64,000 bases of DNA from JBBDXI01 sp040902425 (lineage in GTDB: Bacteria; Planctomycetota; Phycisphaerae; Phycisphaerales; UBA1924), in NCBI GenBank assembly GCA_040902425.1, contig JBBDXI010000077.1, positions 36,437 to 100,436 of the forward strand. The letters are read 5' to 3'. Of this stretch, positions 1 through 7,533 are shown piece after piece (the stretch's first letter is position 1; each line of letters starts with the position of its first letter). The notes under the pieces were generated by a model. That model was not told where the DNA came from, did no database searches, and saw nothing but the letters and a program-made list of their open reading frames with translations. The translations under genes and the position numbers were made by a program.

Positions 1-1
1 G

Positions 2-151
2 GCGCGGAGAGTCCTCACGAGCGCCTCGGAGTTCCTGAGGCACAACAGCGTCGCCGAGGTCGTTGAGGAGCAGATCGCCGGCGCCTGCGCCCAGGTGGGC
101 GTCCGATGCGAGCGGCCCGTCCGCCGCTCCCTGTTCAAGCCCCGTGGCTAG
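2..151 (+). CDS. 3' end of an unidentified protein (truncated by window edge)
   Basis: Only the last 49 residues of this gene lie in the window, ending at a TAG stop. The segment reads as ordinary coding sequence (GC-rich third positions, a mix of acidic and basic residues with the C-terminal ending SLFKPRG) but I do not recognise a family. Its stop codon overlaps the stop of the convergent dtd gene by three bases, which supports both gene ends. Nothing can be said about its start or its promoter. It could be the end of any cytosolic protein. Confidence 0.5.
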   Translation, partial: ARRVLTSASEFLRHNSVAEVVEEQIAGACAQVGVRCERPVRRSLFKPRG

Positions 152-591
152 CCGCGCGAGTCCAGCCAGATTGTCACCGGCCCGTCGTTGACCAGCGACA
201 CCAGCATGTGGGCGCGAAAGACGCCCGTGCGGACCGGGGGCCCGTGCGACTGCGCGCCCGCAACCAGGCGGGCGAAGAGGGGCTCGGCGAGCTCGGGGCG
301 CATGGCGCGGTCGAAGCCGGGGCGGCGGCCCTTGCGGGCATTGCCGGCGACGGTGAAGTTGGGGACCAGGAGCAGGGAGCCGGCCACATCCTTCACCGAC
401 AGGTTCATCTTGCCCCCGTCGTCCTCGAAGATCCGCAGGTGCGCCAGCTTCTGGGCCAGCCACGCGGCGTCCGCCTCGGTGTCGCCCTCCTCGATGCCGA
501 CCAGGGCCAGCAGGCCGCGCCCGATGGCGGCCGCCTCCCGCCCCCCCACCTCGACGGCGGCCCGCGAGACGCGCTGGACGACCGCCCTCAC
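148..591 (-). CDS. dtd: D-aminoacyl-tRNA deacylase
   Basis: This 147-residue protein matches the DTD family in length and in order of motifs. DTD hydrolyses D-amino acids (and mis-attached glycine) from tRNA in the cytosol and so proofreads translation. Visible features are the start MRAVVQRVSRAAVEV, the KMNLSV segment near residue 61, FTVAGNARKGRRPGF at 79-93 and the C-terminal GVFRAHM...NDGPVTIWLDS, which carries the Gly-Pro loop. Thr80 is present. The usual Ser-Gln before Phe-Thr is Pro-Asn here (residues 77-78), an uncommon change. The start is a GTG that overlaps the terC stop in a GTGA tetranucleotide, so the two genes are probably translationally coupled. Family assignment is secure; the effect of the SQ-to-PN change is unknown. 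Confidence 0.9.
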   Translation of the reverse strand: MRAVVQRVSRAAVEVGGREAAAIGRGLLALVGIEEGDTEADAAWLAQKLAHLRIFEDDGGKMNLSVKDVAGSLLLVPNFTVAGNARKGRRPGFDRAMRPELAEPLFARLVAGAQSHGPPVRTGVFRAHMLVSLVNDGPVTIWLDSRG

Positions 592-1418
592 GCGTCGCCC
601 CCTGGCGCCGCGGCCGCCGGCGCGGGCGGCTCGTGCCCCCGGGAGAGCCGCCGGCGGGCGCGGAGGTTGAGGAACTCGACGCCGAGCGAGAAGGCCATCG
701 CGAAATAGATGTACCCCTTCTCGATGTGCCGGCCCAGGCTCTCGGCGACGAGCATCACGCCGATGAGCACGAGAAAGGCCAGGGCGAGCATCTTGATGGT
801 CGGGTGCCGCTCGACGAAGTCGCTGATGACGTTCACGAAGGCGAGCATGACTCCGACGGCGATGATCACGGCCGTGACCATGATCCAGACCTGCTTGACC
901 ATCCCCACGGCGGTGATGACGGAGTCGAGCGAGAAGACGATGTCCACCAGCATGATCTGGGTGATCACCGCCCCGTAGGCGGCGGTCTTCCGGAGCCGGA
1001 CGGGATCGGGGCTGGCGCCGGAGGGGCTCTCCTGCCCCTCGGTCTTGTGGTGGATCTCGAGGGTCGCCTTGGCGAGGAGGAACAGGCCGCCGGCGAAGAG
1101 GATCAGGTCCTTGCCGGAGATGCCCAGCCGGGCACGCTGGTTCTCGACGGTGTCGTAGAGGATCGGGTTGTCCGGGAGGTGGAACAGCGGCGTGTCGAGC
1201 TTGAGGAGCCACTGGAGCGTGAGGAGCAGGAGCAGGCGGGAGATCATCGCGGCCGCGAGGCCCAGGCGGCGGGCCCCGGCCCGCCGCTCCGGCGGGAGGC
1301 GCCCGGTGAAGACCGAGATGAAGACGATGTTGTCGATGCCCAGGACAATCTCGAGTGCGGTGAGCGTGACCAGGGCGATGATCGCCTCGGCGGTAAAGAG
1401 CTGCTCCACGGGCGGCAC
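588..1418 (-). CDS. TerC family integral membrane protein
   Basis: The 276-residue protein is a multi-pass membrane protein of the TerC family, linked in other bacteria to manganese export or metal loading of secreted proteins. About seven hydrophobic segments are visible. The hallmark acidic residues inside the membrane are present: E23 followed by GIDN at 27-30, and DIVFSLDSV at 159-167 in the second half. A His/Lys-rich cytoplasmic loop (near 120-140) and a proline/alanine-rich tail follow. The start is ATG 1418. A -10-like TATCCT lies upstream, with a small CTCCCG/CGGGAG hairpin between it and the start. The gene is followed by dtd with a 4-base overlap. The ion handled cannot be told from sequence, although Mn2+ is the commonest for the family. 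Confidence 0.85.
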   Translation of the reverse strand: MPPVEQLFTAEAIIALVTLTALEIVLGIDNIVFISVFTGRLPPERRAGARRLGLAAAMISRLLLLLTLQWLLKLDTPLFHLPDNPILYDTVENQRARLGISGKDLILFAGGLFLLAKATLEIHHKTEGQESPSGASPDPVRLRKTAAYGAVITQIMLVDIVFSLDSVITAVGMVKQVWIMVTAVIIAVGVMLAFVNVISDFVERHPTIKMLALAFLVLIGVMLVAESLGRHIEKGYIYFAMAFSLGVEFLNLRARRRLSRGHEPPAPAAAAPGGDA

Positions 1419-1606
1419 TCCCGGTGAATCGGGAGGGAGGATAGCGGCGTGCCCGGTGGCGCGGGGTGGGCGGCGGCGGGCCCTGCGGGTGAGTGAAGCT
1501 CACACGGGCCACCCGGCGGTTGGCCGAAGGCCGGCCGGCGGGATCATCCTGCTCACCGGCCCGGCGTTCCGCCGGCGCCAACTCCAACACCACAAGGGAG
1601 ACGACG

Positions 1607-2560
1607 ATGCAACTGAGAAGAGCCGCATGCATGGCGGGCGTGCTGACGATCATCGCGGGTGCGGCGATCGGTCAGCAGGGGACGCAGCCCGGCAGCCCCG
1701 GGACCCAGCCCCCGACGAGAGAGCCGGGGCAGCCCGGGCGCGACCCGATGCAGCCGGGACGCGACCAGGCCCCGGGCCAGACGCCGGGACAGCCCGGGCG
1801 CGACTCGACGCAGCCGGGGCGCCAGCCCCCGGGCCTCACCCGCGCGCCGGGGCAGGAGCAGAAGGTCAGCCAGGCCGAGATCGACCGGCTGAGCGCGAGC
1901 TGGCCCCAGGCCAACAAGACGGCGCTGCGCGACATGACGACCAAGTACGGCCTGCCGGACGCGGCCACGCCCATGATGGTGGTGTGGCGGAGCAACGGCC
2001 CGTGGAAGTACTCGATCGTGTACGGGGCGGGGGTGCAGCACAACTTCCCCGAGGCGCACACCGACGTGCTGGAGCAGTTCATCGACTACCGCGTGCCGGT
2101 CGAGAAGGTGGGCGAGCTGGCCCGCTTCGACGGGAGCGTGATCGTGGCCCGCACGGCGGGGCTGCTGGCGGCCTGGTGCGACAAGGAAGCGATGAACTTC
2201 CTGGCGCTGAACCTCTCGCACGAGATCATCACCGGCAAACGGACGGCGGAGGATGCGCGGCAGTTCTTCGCGCAGGAGGCGGCCCGGTTCAAGCAGGGAC
2301 AGACCTCAACCTACACGCAGGGGCTGATGTTCGAGCCCGAGCGGACGAGCGCGGGCGACCCGGACCGGCCCGTGACGCCGACGACGCGTTCGCCGCTGGG
2401 GACGCCGGAGTCAGACCCCATGAGGACGCCGCGGACCCCGGGCTCGGAGACCCCGACACGTCCGGGCGAGACGCCGGGCCGCCCGGGGGAGCGCCCCGGT
2501 GAGCGGCCGGGGACTACCGATCCGACGACGCCGCCGCGCCCGAGCACGCCGCCCGGTTGA
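1607..2560 (+). CDS. secreted protein with Pro/Gly/Gln-rich flanks and an unknown central domain
   Basis: The 317-residue protein begins with a typical signal peptide (MQLRRAACMAGVLTIIAGAA, cleavage near residue 22). It is followed by a low-complexity tract in which PGR, PGRD and PGQ units repeat (about residues 23-85). A central globular region (about 88-240) contains ASWPQANKTALRDM, KYGLPD and VVWRSNGPWKYS. A second disordered tail (about 270-317) is rich in TPG, RPGE and TP. I do not recognise the central domain. The start ATG is chosen because AAGGGAG sits 6 bases upstream and because it exposes the signal peptide. It is monocistronic, with a strong intrinsic terminator just downstream. 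A role at the cell surface or in the periplasm is inferred from the signal peptide only. Confidence 0.75.
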   Translation: MQLRRAACMAGVLTIIAGAAIGQQGTQPGSPGTQPPTREPGQPGRDPMQPGRDQAPGQTPGQPGRDSTQPGRQPPGLTRAPGQEQKVSQAEIDRLSASWPQANKTALRDMTTKYGLPDAATPMMVVWRSNGPWKYSIVYGAGVQHNFPEAHTDVLEQFIDYRVPVEKVGELARFDGSVIVARTAGLLAAWCDKEAMNFLALNLSHEIITGKRTAEDARQFFAQEAARFKQGQTSTYTQGLMFEPERTSAGDPDRPVTPTTRSPLGTPESDPMRTPRTPGSETPTRPGETPGRPGERPGERPGTTDPTTPPRPSTPPG

Positions 2561-2587
2561 ATCTCGCCGAGGGGAGTCAATTCAAAG

Positions 2588-2619
2588 CGCCGGGGATGCG
2601 CAACGTCCCCGGCGTTTTT
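2588..2619 (+). terminator. Rho-independent terminator after the Pro/Gly-rich secreted protein
   Basis: A perfect 9-base-pair stem (CGCCGGGGA / TCCCCGGCG) with a 9-base loop is followed directly by five T residues. It lies 28 bases past the stop of the upstream gene and before the sdh operon, so it probably separates the two transcripts. Confidence 0.9.
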
Positions 2620-2782
2620 CGTTCTTGCCGCGCACGCGGGTGCCGGAAGAGAAGGACGCTCGCCGGCCCTTGGTGATCGCGCGGAGTCGCAAATCGCCCG
2701 GGCGTGCGCTACCATACCGGCCCCCGCGGACCGAGCGTGGCGGGCACCCGGCCCCGCGCCTTGGCCCCTTCTGGAGAGGCGC

Positions 2783-3640
2783 ATGGCGCGCGTCAATATC
2801 CCGCTCCCGCAGGCGCGGAAGTTCCTCGAGACCACCCGGCACGACCGCTGGTGGGTCCAGCCCCTGCTGGTGTTCCTGGGGCTGGGCGGGTTCATCGTCT
2901 ACTCGACGTGGGCGGCGATCCAGGGGCTTCACTACTACGTCCCGGACACGAACTACCTGAGCCCGATGTACTCGCCGGTGATCTGGGACTCGTGGAAGCT
3001 GGGCGCGGGCGCGACCTCGGGCCACGCCCTGATGGGGCCGTGGCCGGAGTGGCTGCCGCGGAGCGTGCTGGGGATTCTGCCGCTGACGCCGGCGTTCCTG
3101 ATCCTGTGGGCGCCCGGCGGGTTCCGGTTCACGTGCTATTACTACCGGGGGGCCTACTACAAGGCCTTCTGGCAGGACCCGACGAGCTGCGCGGTGGGCG
3201 AGCCCTCGTGGCGCGGCACGAACTACCGGGGCGAGCGGTCGTTCCCGCTGGTGCTCCAGAACGTGCACCGCTACTTCCTATACGTGGCGATCCTGTTCAT
3301 CGGGATCCTGTCGTACGACGCGATCGTGTCGTACTGGTTCCCCGACCCGGCGACGGGCGAGTCGAGCTTCGGGGTTGGCGTGGGCTCGCTGGTGCTGACG
3401 CTCAACCCGATCCTGCTGGGCGGGTACACCTTCGGGTGCCACAGCTTCCGGCACCTGGTGGGCGGCGGGCTGGACCGGTTCTCGGGTCGCCCGGTGCGGA
3501 AGAAGACCTACGACTGCGTGAGCTGCCTGAACCGGCGCCACATGATGTGGGCGTGGGCGAGCCTGGTCTGGGTGGCGTTCTGCGATGTCTACGTCAGGCT
3601 GGTGTCCATGGGCGTCTGGAGTGACCTGCGGATTCTGTAA
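2783..3640 (+). CDS. succinate dehydrogenase membrane anchor subunit (Sdh1-like, single polypeptide)
   Basis: The 285-residue protein has five hydrophobic segments (roughly residues 28-50, 97-115, 162-184, 195-215 and 252-275) and ends in the cytosol. It precedes sdhA and sdhB, so it is read as the membrane anchor of a succinate dehydrogenase that passes electrons to quinone. The family is not the usual SdhC/SdhD pair but the longer single-chain type I remember beside actinobacterial Sdh1 genes. Its signature here is HSFRHLVGGGLDRFSGRP followed by YDCVSCLNRRHMMW near the C-terminus. His residues in these stretches could bind haem, but that is inference. ATG 2783 has GGAGAGG four bases upstream. 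An A/G-rich spacer of 67 bases separates it from sdhA. Confidence 0.8.
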   Translation: MARVNIPLPQARKFLETTRHDRWWVQPLLVFLGLGGFIVYSTWAAIQGLHYYVPDTNYLSPMYSPVIWDSWKLGAGATSGHALMGPWPEWLPRSVLGILPLTPAFLILWAPGGFRFTCYYYRGAYYKAFWQDPTSCAVGEPSWRGTNYRGERSFPLVLQNVHRYFLYVAILFIGILSYDAIVSYWFPDPATGESSFGVGVGSLVLTLNPILLGGYTFGCHSFRHLVGGGLDRFSGRPVRKKTYDCVSCLNRRHMMWAWASLVWVAFCDVYVRLVSMGVWSDLRIL

Positions 3641-3649
3641 GAGTGCGCG

Positions 3650-3690
3650 CAGAGGCGCGGAGAGCGCGAAGGAAGACGCAGAGGTGGAGG
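3650..3690 (+). repeat. A/G-rich intergenic repeat element before sdhA
   Basis: The spacer between the membrane anchor gene and sdhA is almost entirely purine (GCAGAGGCGCGGAGAG, then GGAAGACGCAGAGG at 3671-3684). The second part closely resembles the GAGGAAGACAGAGG units found twice at 13653-13689. It looks like a dispersed intergenic repeat rather than coding sequence; no function is known to me. Confidence 0.45.
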
Positions 3691-3707
3691 GGGCCGGAGC
3701 GAGTTGA

Positions 3708-5522
3708 ATGAGCCAGTTCGCGACGACGGAACATGACGTGCTGGTGATCGGGGCCGGGGGCGCGGGCCTCCGCGCCGCGGTCGAGGCGTCGGCTTCCGGC
3801 GTCAAGGTCGCGCTGGTCTGCAAGAGCCTCCTCGGCAAGGCGCACACGGTGATGGCGGAGGGCGGCATGGCCGCGGCCATGGCGAACGTGGATGACCGCG
3901 ACTCGTGGCGGGTGCATTTCGCGGACACGATGCGGGGCGGGCAGTACCTGAACAACTGGCGGATGGCGGAGCTGCACGCAAGGGAGGCCCCGGACCGGGT
4001 GCGGGAACTGGAGGCGTGGGGGGCGCTGTTTGACCGCACGAACGACGGGCGGATCCTGCAGCGGAACTTCGGGGGGCACCGCTACCCGCGGCTCGCGCAC
4101 GTCGGCGACCGCACGGGCCTGGAGATGATCCGCACGCTGCAGGACTACGGCGTGCACCGCGGGATCGACATCTTCATGGAAATGACGGTCTACCAGCTCA
4201 TCAAGGACGGGGGGCGGGTCTCGGGCGCGGCCGGCTACGACCGGCAGTCCGGCGAGCTGCGCTTCTGGAAGGCGAAGGCTGTTGTGCTTGCGACGGGCGG
4301 GATCGGCAAGGCCTTCAAGATCACGAGCAACTCCTGGGAGTACACGGGGGACGGGCACGCGATGGCCTACGAGGCGGGCGCCGACCTGATGGACATGGAG
4401 TTTGTGCAGTTCCACCCGACGGGGATGGTCTGGCCCCCGAGCGTGCGCGGGATCCTCGTCACCGAGGGCGTGCGCGGAGAGGGGGGCGTACTGCGGAACA
4501 ACCAGGGCAAGCGGTTCATGTTCCAGGACATCCCGGAGAACTACAAGAGCTCGACGGCGAATAACGAGGAGGAGGGCTGGCGGTACGTCACCGGCGACAA
4601 GTCGGCCCGCCGGCCGCCCGAGCTGCTGACCCGCGACCACGTCGCGCGGTGCATCAACCGCGAGGTGAAGGGCGGGCGGGGCAGCCCGCACGGGGGCGTG
4701 TTCCTCGACATCGCCTGGATCAAGGAGAAGCTGGGGGGCAAGGCCGAGGAGCACATCAAGAAGAAGCTGCCCTCGATGTACCACCAGTTCAAGACGCTGG
4801 CGGGGATCGACATCACGAAAGACCCGATGGAGGTCGGCCCGACCACGCACTACGCGATGGGCGGGGTGAAGGTCGAGGGCGACACGCAGATGTCCACCGT
4901 GCCGGGGCTGTTCGCCGCCGGCGAGGTGGCCGCGGGGCTGCACGGCGCGAACCGGCTCGGCGGCAACTCGCTGAGCGACCTGCTCGTGTTCGGCCGTCGG
5001 GCGGGGGAGTTTGCGGCGAAGTTCGCGAAGGAGAACGCGGAAGTGCGGGCCGACCAGGCGCAGCTCGACGCGGCCGCGCGGCGGATCGCCGAGCCGCTGG
5101 ACCGCGCGGCCTCCGAGAGCCCGTACAAGGTGCAGCACGACCTGCAGGACATGATGCAGGACCTGGTCGGGATCGTGCGGATGGAATCGGAGATGGTGAG
5201 GGCCCTTGAGGGCATCGAGCGCCTGCGCCCGCGTGCGTCGAAGACCGGGGCGCCGGGCGGGCGGAAGTACAACCCGGGGTGGCACACGTCGCTGGACCTT
5301 CAGAACCTGCTCACGGTGTCCGAGGCGGTGACGCGGGCGGCGATCGATCGGAAGGAGAGCCGCGGGGCGCAGTTTCGCGAGGACTTCCCGCAGAAGTCGG
5401 ACGAGTACGGCACGTTCAACATCGTGCTGCGCAAGGGCGGGGGCGGGGAGATGCAGGTGATCCGCCAGCCGGTGCGGGAGGTCCCGCCGGAGCTGAAGCA
5501 GGTGATCGAGGAGAACAAATGA
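3708..5522 (+). CDS. sdhA: succinate dehydrogenase flavoprotein subunit
   Basis: The 604-residue protein is the FAD-binding catalytic subunit that oxidises succinate to fumarate in the TCA cycle on the inner face of the membrane. Seen in sequence: the dinucleotide-binding start VIGAGGAGLRAAVEA (13-27); His46 in AHTVMAEGG, the position that carries covalent FAD in the family; FVQFHPTGM with His236; R256GEGG, part of the dicarboxylate site; THYAMGGV; and GLFAAGEVAAGLHGANRLGG near residue 400. All key residues are present and length is normal. The start ATG is followed by MSQFATTEHDVLVIG, the usual spacing to the FAD motif. The gene overlaps the next gene by ATGA, which suggests tight translational coupling within the operon. 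Confidence 0.95.
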   Translation: MSQFATTEHDVLVIGAGGAGLRAAVEASASGVKVALVCKSLLGKAHTVMAEGGMAAAMANVDDRDSWRVHFADTMRGGQYLNNWRMAELHAREAPDRVRELEAWGALFDRTNDGRILQRNFGGHRYPRLAHVGDRTGLEMIRTLQDYGVHRGIDIFMEMTVYQLIKDGGRVSGAAGYDRQSGELRFWKAKAVVLATGGIGKAFKITSNSWEYTGDGHAMAYEAGADLMDMEFVQFHPTGMVWPPSVRGILVTEGVRGEGGVLRNNQGKRFMFQDIPENYKSSTANNEEEGWRYVTGDKSARRPPELLTRDHVARCINREVKGGRGSPHGGVFLDIAWIKEKLGGKAEEHIKKKLPSMYHQFKTLAGIDITKDPMEVGPTTHYAMGGVKVEGDTQMSTVPGLFAAGEVAAGLHGANRLGGNSLSDLLVFGRRAGEFAAKFAKENAEVRADQAQLDAAARRIAEPLDRAASESPYKVQHDLQDMMQDLVGIVRMESEMVRALEGIERLRPRASKTGAPGGRKYNPGWHTSLDLQNLLTVSEAVTRAAIDRKESRGAQFREDFPQKSDEYGTFNIVLRKGGGGEMQVIRQPVREVPPELKQVIEENK

Positions 5523-6523
5523 CGCGTTCCCTGCTCTGCGTGAGCGTGATCGCTCTGGTGGCCGGGGCACACCCCGTGGCCGCTCAGATCGCCAAGCCGG
5601 GCGACTTCCCCCCGCCGGCGACGCAGCCGGGGCGGACACCGGAGGCCCCGAAGAAGAAAGAGCCGTTCAAGCCCGCGCCCCTGCCGCCGCAGCCGGATGC
5701 GGAGCTGGTGATCCTCACGCCCGCGAGCGAGGTCAGGTTCACGACCGACAGCCCCGACCTGGGCGCGCGGTCGAGCGAATCGGCGCTGCTGCGTGAGGAC
5801 CCCAGGACGGGCGCCTGCGAGCTGCTGGTCAGGCTCCCGCCGGGGTTCCGGCTGAGACCGCACTGGCACACGGCCAACCAGACGCACACGGTCCTGCGGG
5901 GCGCGTACTCGATGAGCGAGCGCAACACGCCGCTGGTGGAGATGGGCGCGGGGGCGTTCAACTTCACCCCGGGCCTGCTGGTCCACGAGGGGCGGGTCAC
6001 GGGCGGGGAGGCGGCCCTGCTCTACGTGACGTTCGACCGGAAGCGCGACCAGAAGCTGGTCGAGGATGAGGGCCAGCCGCCGCGCCCTCTGGGCGAGGGC
6101 CAGCCGGAGATGCGGGAGAAGTTCCTCATCGTCCAGCCCGGCCAGGTGCGGTGGAAGCCTCTGGCGGAGGGGCTCGCCGCCGAGGTGGCCGTGCTGCACG
6201 AGAACAAGGGCTCGGGCGCCGGCTCGGTGATGCTGCGGACGGCCGGGCCGATCTGCCTGCCGAAGCACTGGCACACGGCGGGCGTGGCGGCCGTGGTCCT
6301 GTCCGGGTCGCTCGATGTGCCGCGCGGCGGGGGGCGGGTCACGCTCGACACGGGCTCGTACGCCTACCTCCCGCCGAAGCTGGCTCACGAGGCGTGGACC
6401 GGGCCGCGGGGAGTCACGCTGCTGCTGACGACCGATGGGGCGTGGGATGTGAACTGGGTCGAGGACCCCGCGGGGGCCGCCCCCGCCCCGCCGCCGGCCG
6501 AGCCGAAGGAGCGCAAGGAATGA
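5519..6523 (+). CDS. secreted bicupin protein embedded in the sdh operon
   Basis: The 334-residue protein starts with a signal peptide (MTRSLLCVSVIALVAGAHPVAAQ) and a proline/lysine-rich linker, then carries two cupin domains. The first (about 85-175) has the metal-ligand pattern H115-W-H117...H123...H156; the second (about 225-315) has H250-W-H252...H290, with the middle ligand missing. Cupins often bind a divalent metal; the substrate cannot be inferred. Its position is odd: it overlaps sdhA by ATGA and sdhB by ATGA, so it sits inside an operon for a cytosolic/membrane enzyme, although the product is predicted to be exported. It may help respiratory complex assembly or may simply be coinherited. 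No close functional name is offered. Confidence 0.8.
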   Translation: MTRSLLCVSVIALVAGAHPVAAQIAKPGDFPPPATQPGRTPEAPKKKEPFKPAPLPPQPDAELVILTPASEVRFTTDSPDLGARSSESALLREDPRTGACELLVRLPPGFRLRPHWHTANQTHTVLRGAYSMSERNTPLVEMGAGAFNFTPGLLVHEGRVTGGEAALLYVTFDRKRDQKLVEDEGQPPRPLGEGQPEMREKFLIVQPGQVRWKPLAEGLAAEVAVLHENKGSGAGSVMLRTAGPICLPKHWHTAGVAAVVLSGSLDVPRGGGRVTLDTGSYAYLPPKLAHEAWTGPRGVTLLLTTDGAWDVNWVEDPAGAAPAPPPAEPKERKE

Positions 6524-7356
6524 CGCGGGCCCCGGAGTACACGATCCCCGACGCGACCGAGGGCCTGCCCGACCAGCCGATCGCGAAGGAGCCGGTCACG
6601 CCCGGCGAGCGGCGGGCGACGACGTTCCGCGTGTGGCGGGGCGACGCCGGGGGCGGGCGCTTCGAGACCTACACGATCGAGGTCGGCGAGGGGATGGTGG
6701 TGCTCGACTGCATCCACCAGATCCAGGCGGAGCACCAGCCCGACCTCGCCTGCCGCTGGAACTGCAAGGCGGGCAAGTGCGGGAGCTGCAGCGCGGAGGT
6801 GAACGGCAAGCCGCGCCTGATGTGCATGACCCGCATGAGCGAGTTCGAGCGGGGCGAGGTGGTGACGGTCGAGCCGATGAAGGCCTTCCCGCTGATCCGC
6901 GACCTGGTGACCGATGTGTCGTGGAACTTCCGCGTGAAGCAGAAGATCCGCCCGTTCAAGCCCCGCACGCCCGACGCCCCCGACGGCACGTGGCGGATGC
7001 AGCAGGAGGATGTGGACCGGGTCCAGGAGTTCCGCAAGTGCATCGAGTGCTTCCTGTGCCAGGATGTGTGCCACGTCCTGCGCGACCACCACAAGCACGA
7101 GGAGTTCATCGGGCCGCGGTTCCTGATCTACGCCGCGGCCCTGGAGATGCACCCGCTGGACACGGAGGACCGGATCGCCGACCTGAAGGACCGGGACGGG
7201 ATCGGCTACTGCAACATCACCAAGTGCTGCACGAAGGTGTGCCCGGAGCACATCACGATCACCGACAACGGGATCATCCCGCTGAAGGAGCGGGTGGTGG
7301 ACGAGTTCTATGACCCGGTGAAGAAGCTGTTCCGGATTTTCAGGCCGAAGCAGTAG
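6520..7356 (+). CDS. sdhB: succinate dehydrogenase iron-sulfur subunit
   Basis: The 278-residue subunit transfers electrons from SdhA flavin to the membrane anchor. All three cluster motifs are present: the [2Fe-2S] ligands C82, C87, C90 and C102; a [4Fe-4S] motif CIECFLCQDVC (C174, C177, C180, C184); and CNITKCCTKVCPE (C231-C241), which would supply the [3Fe-4S] ligands. Length fits the Sdh1-like type. The ATG overlaps the bicupin stop (ATGA), with GAAGGAG about 8 bases upstream. It is the last gene of the operon; the 177 bases after it, up to the next start, show no strong terminator. Confidence 0.95.
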   Translation: MTRAPEYTIPDATEGLPDQPIAKEPVTPGERRATTFRVWRGDAGGGRFETYTIEVGEGMVVLDCIHQIQAEHQPDLACRWNCKAGKCGSCSAEVNGKPRLMCMTRMSEFERGEVVTVEPMKAFPLIRDLVTDVSWNFRVKQKIRPFKPRTPDAPDGTWRMQQEDVDRVQEFRKCIECFLCQDVCHVLRDHHKHEEFIGPRFLIYAAALEMHPLDTEDRIADLKDRDGIGYCNITKCCTKVCPEHITITDNGIIPLKERVVDEFYDPVKKLFRIFRPKQ

Positions 7357-7533
7357 GCCTGAGCCGAGCTTCGCCGCCCCGCACCGGGGTTCCCCGCGAC
7401 CCGCTGAGTCGCCCTGCCGGTCGTTTGCCCCAGCGAAGTGCCCCCCGATGCGCTCCGGGTTCGCCGGGCCGATCAAATAGGCGTTGCGTGCGCCGCGAGA
7501 GAGGTTATCCTGAGGGCCTTCCGGAGTGCTCCC

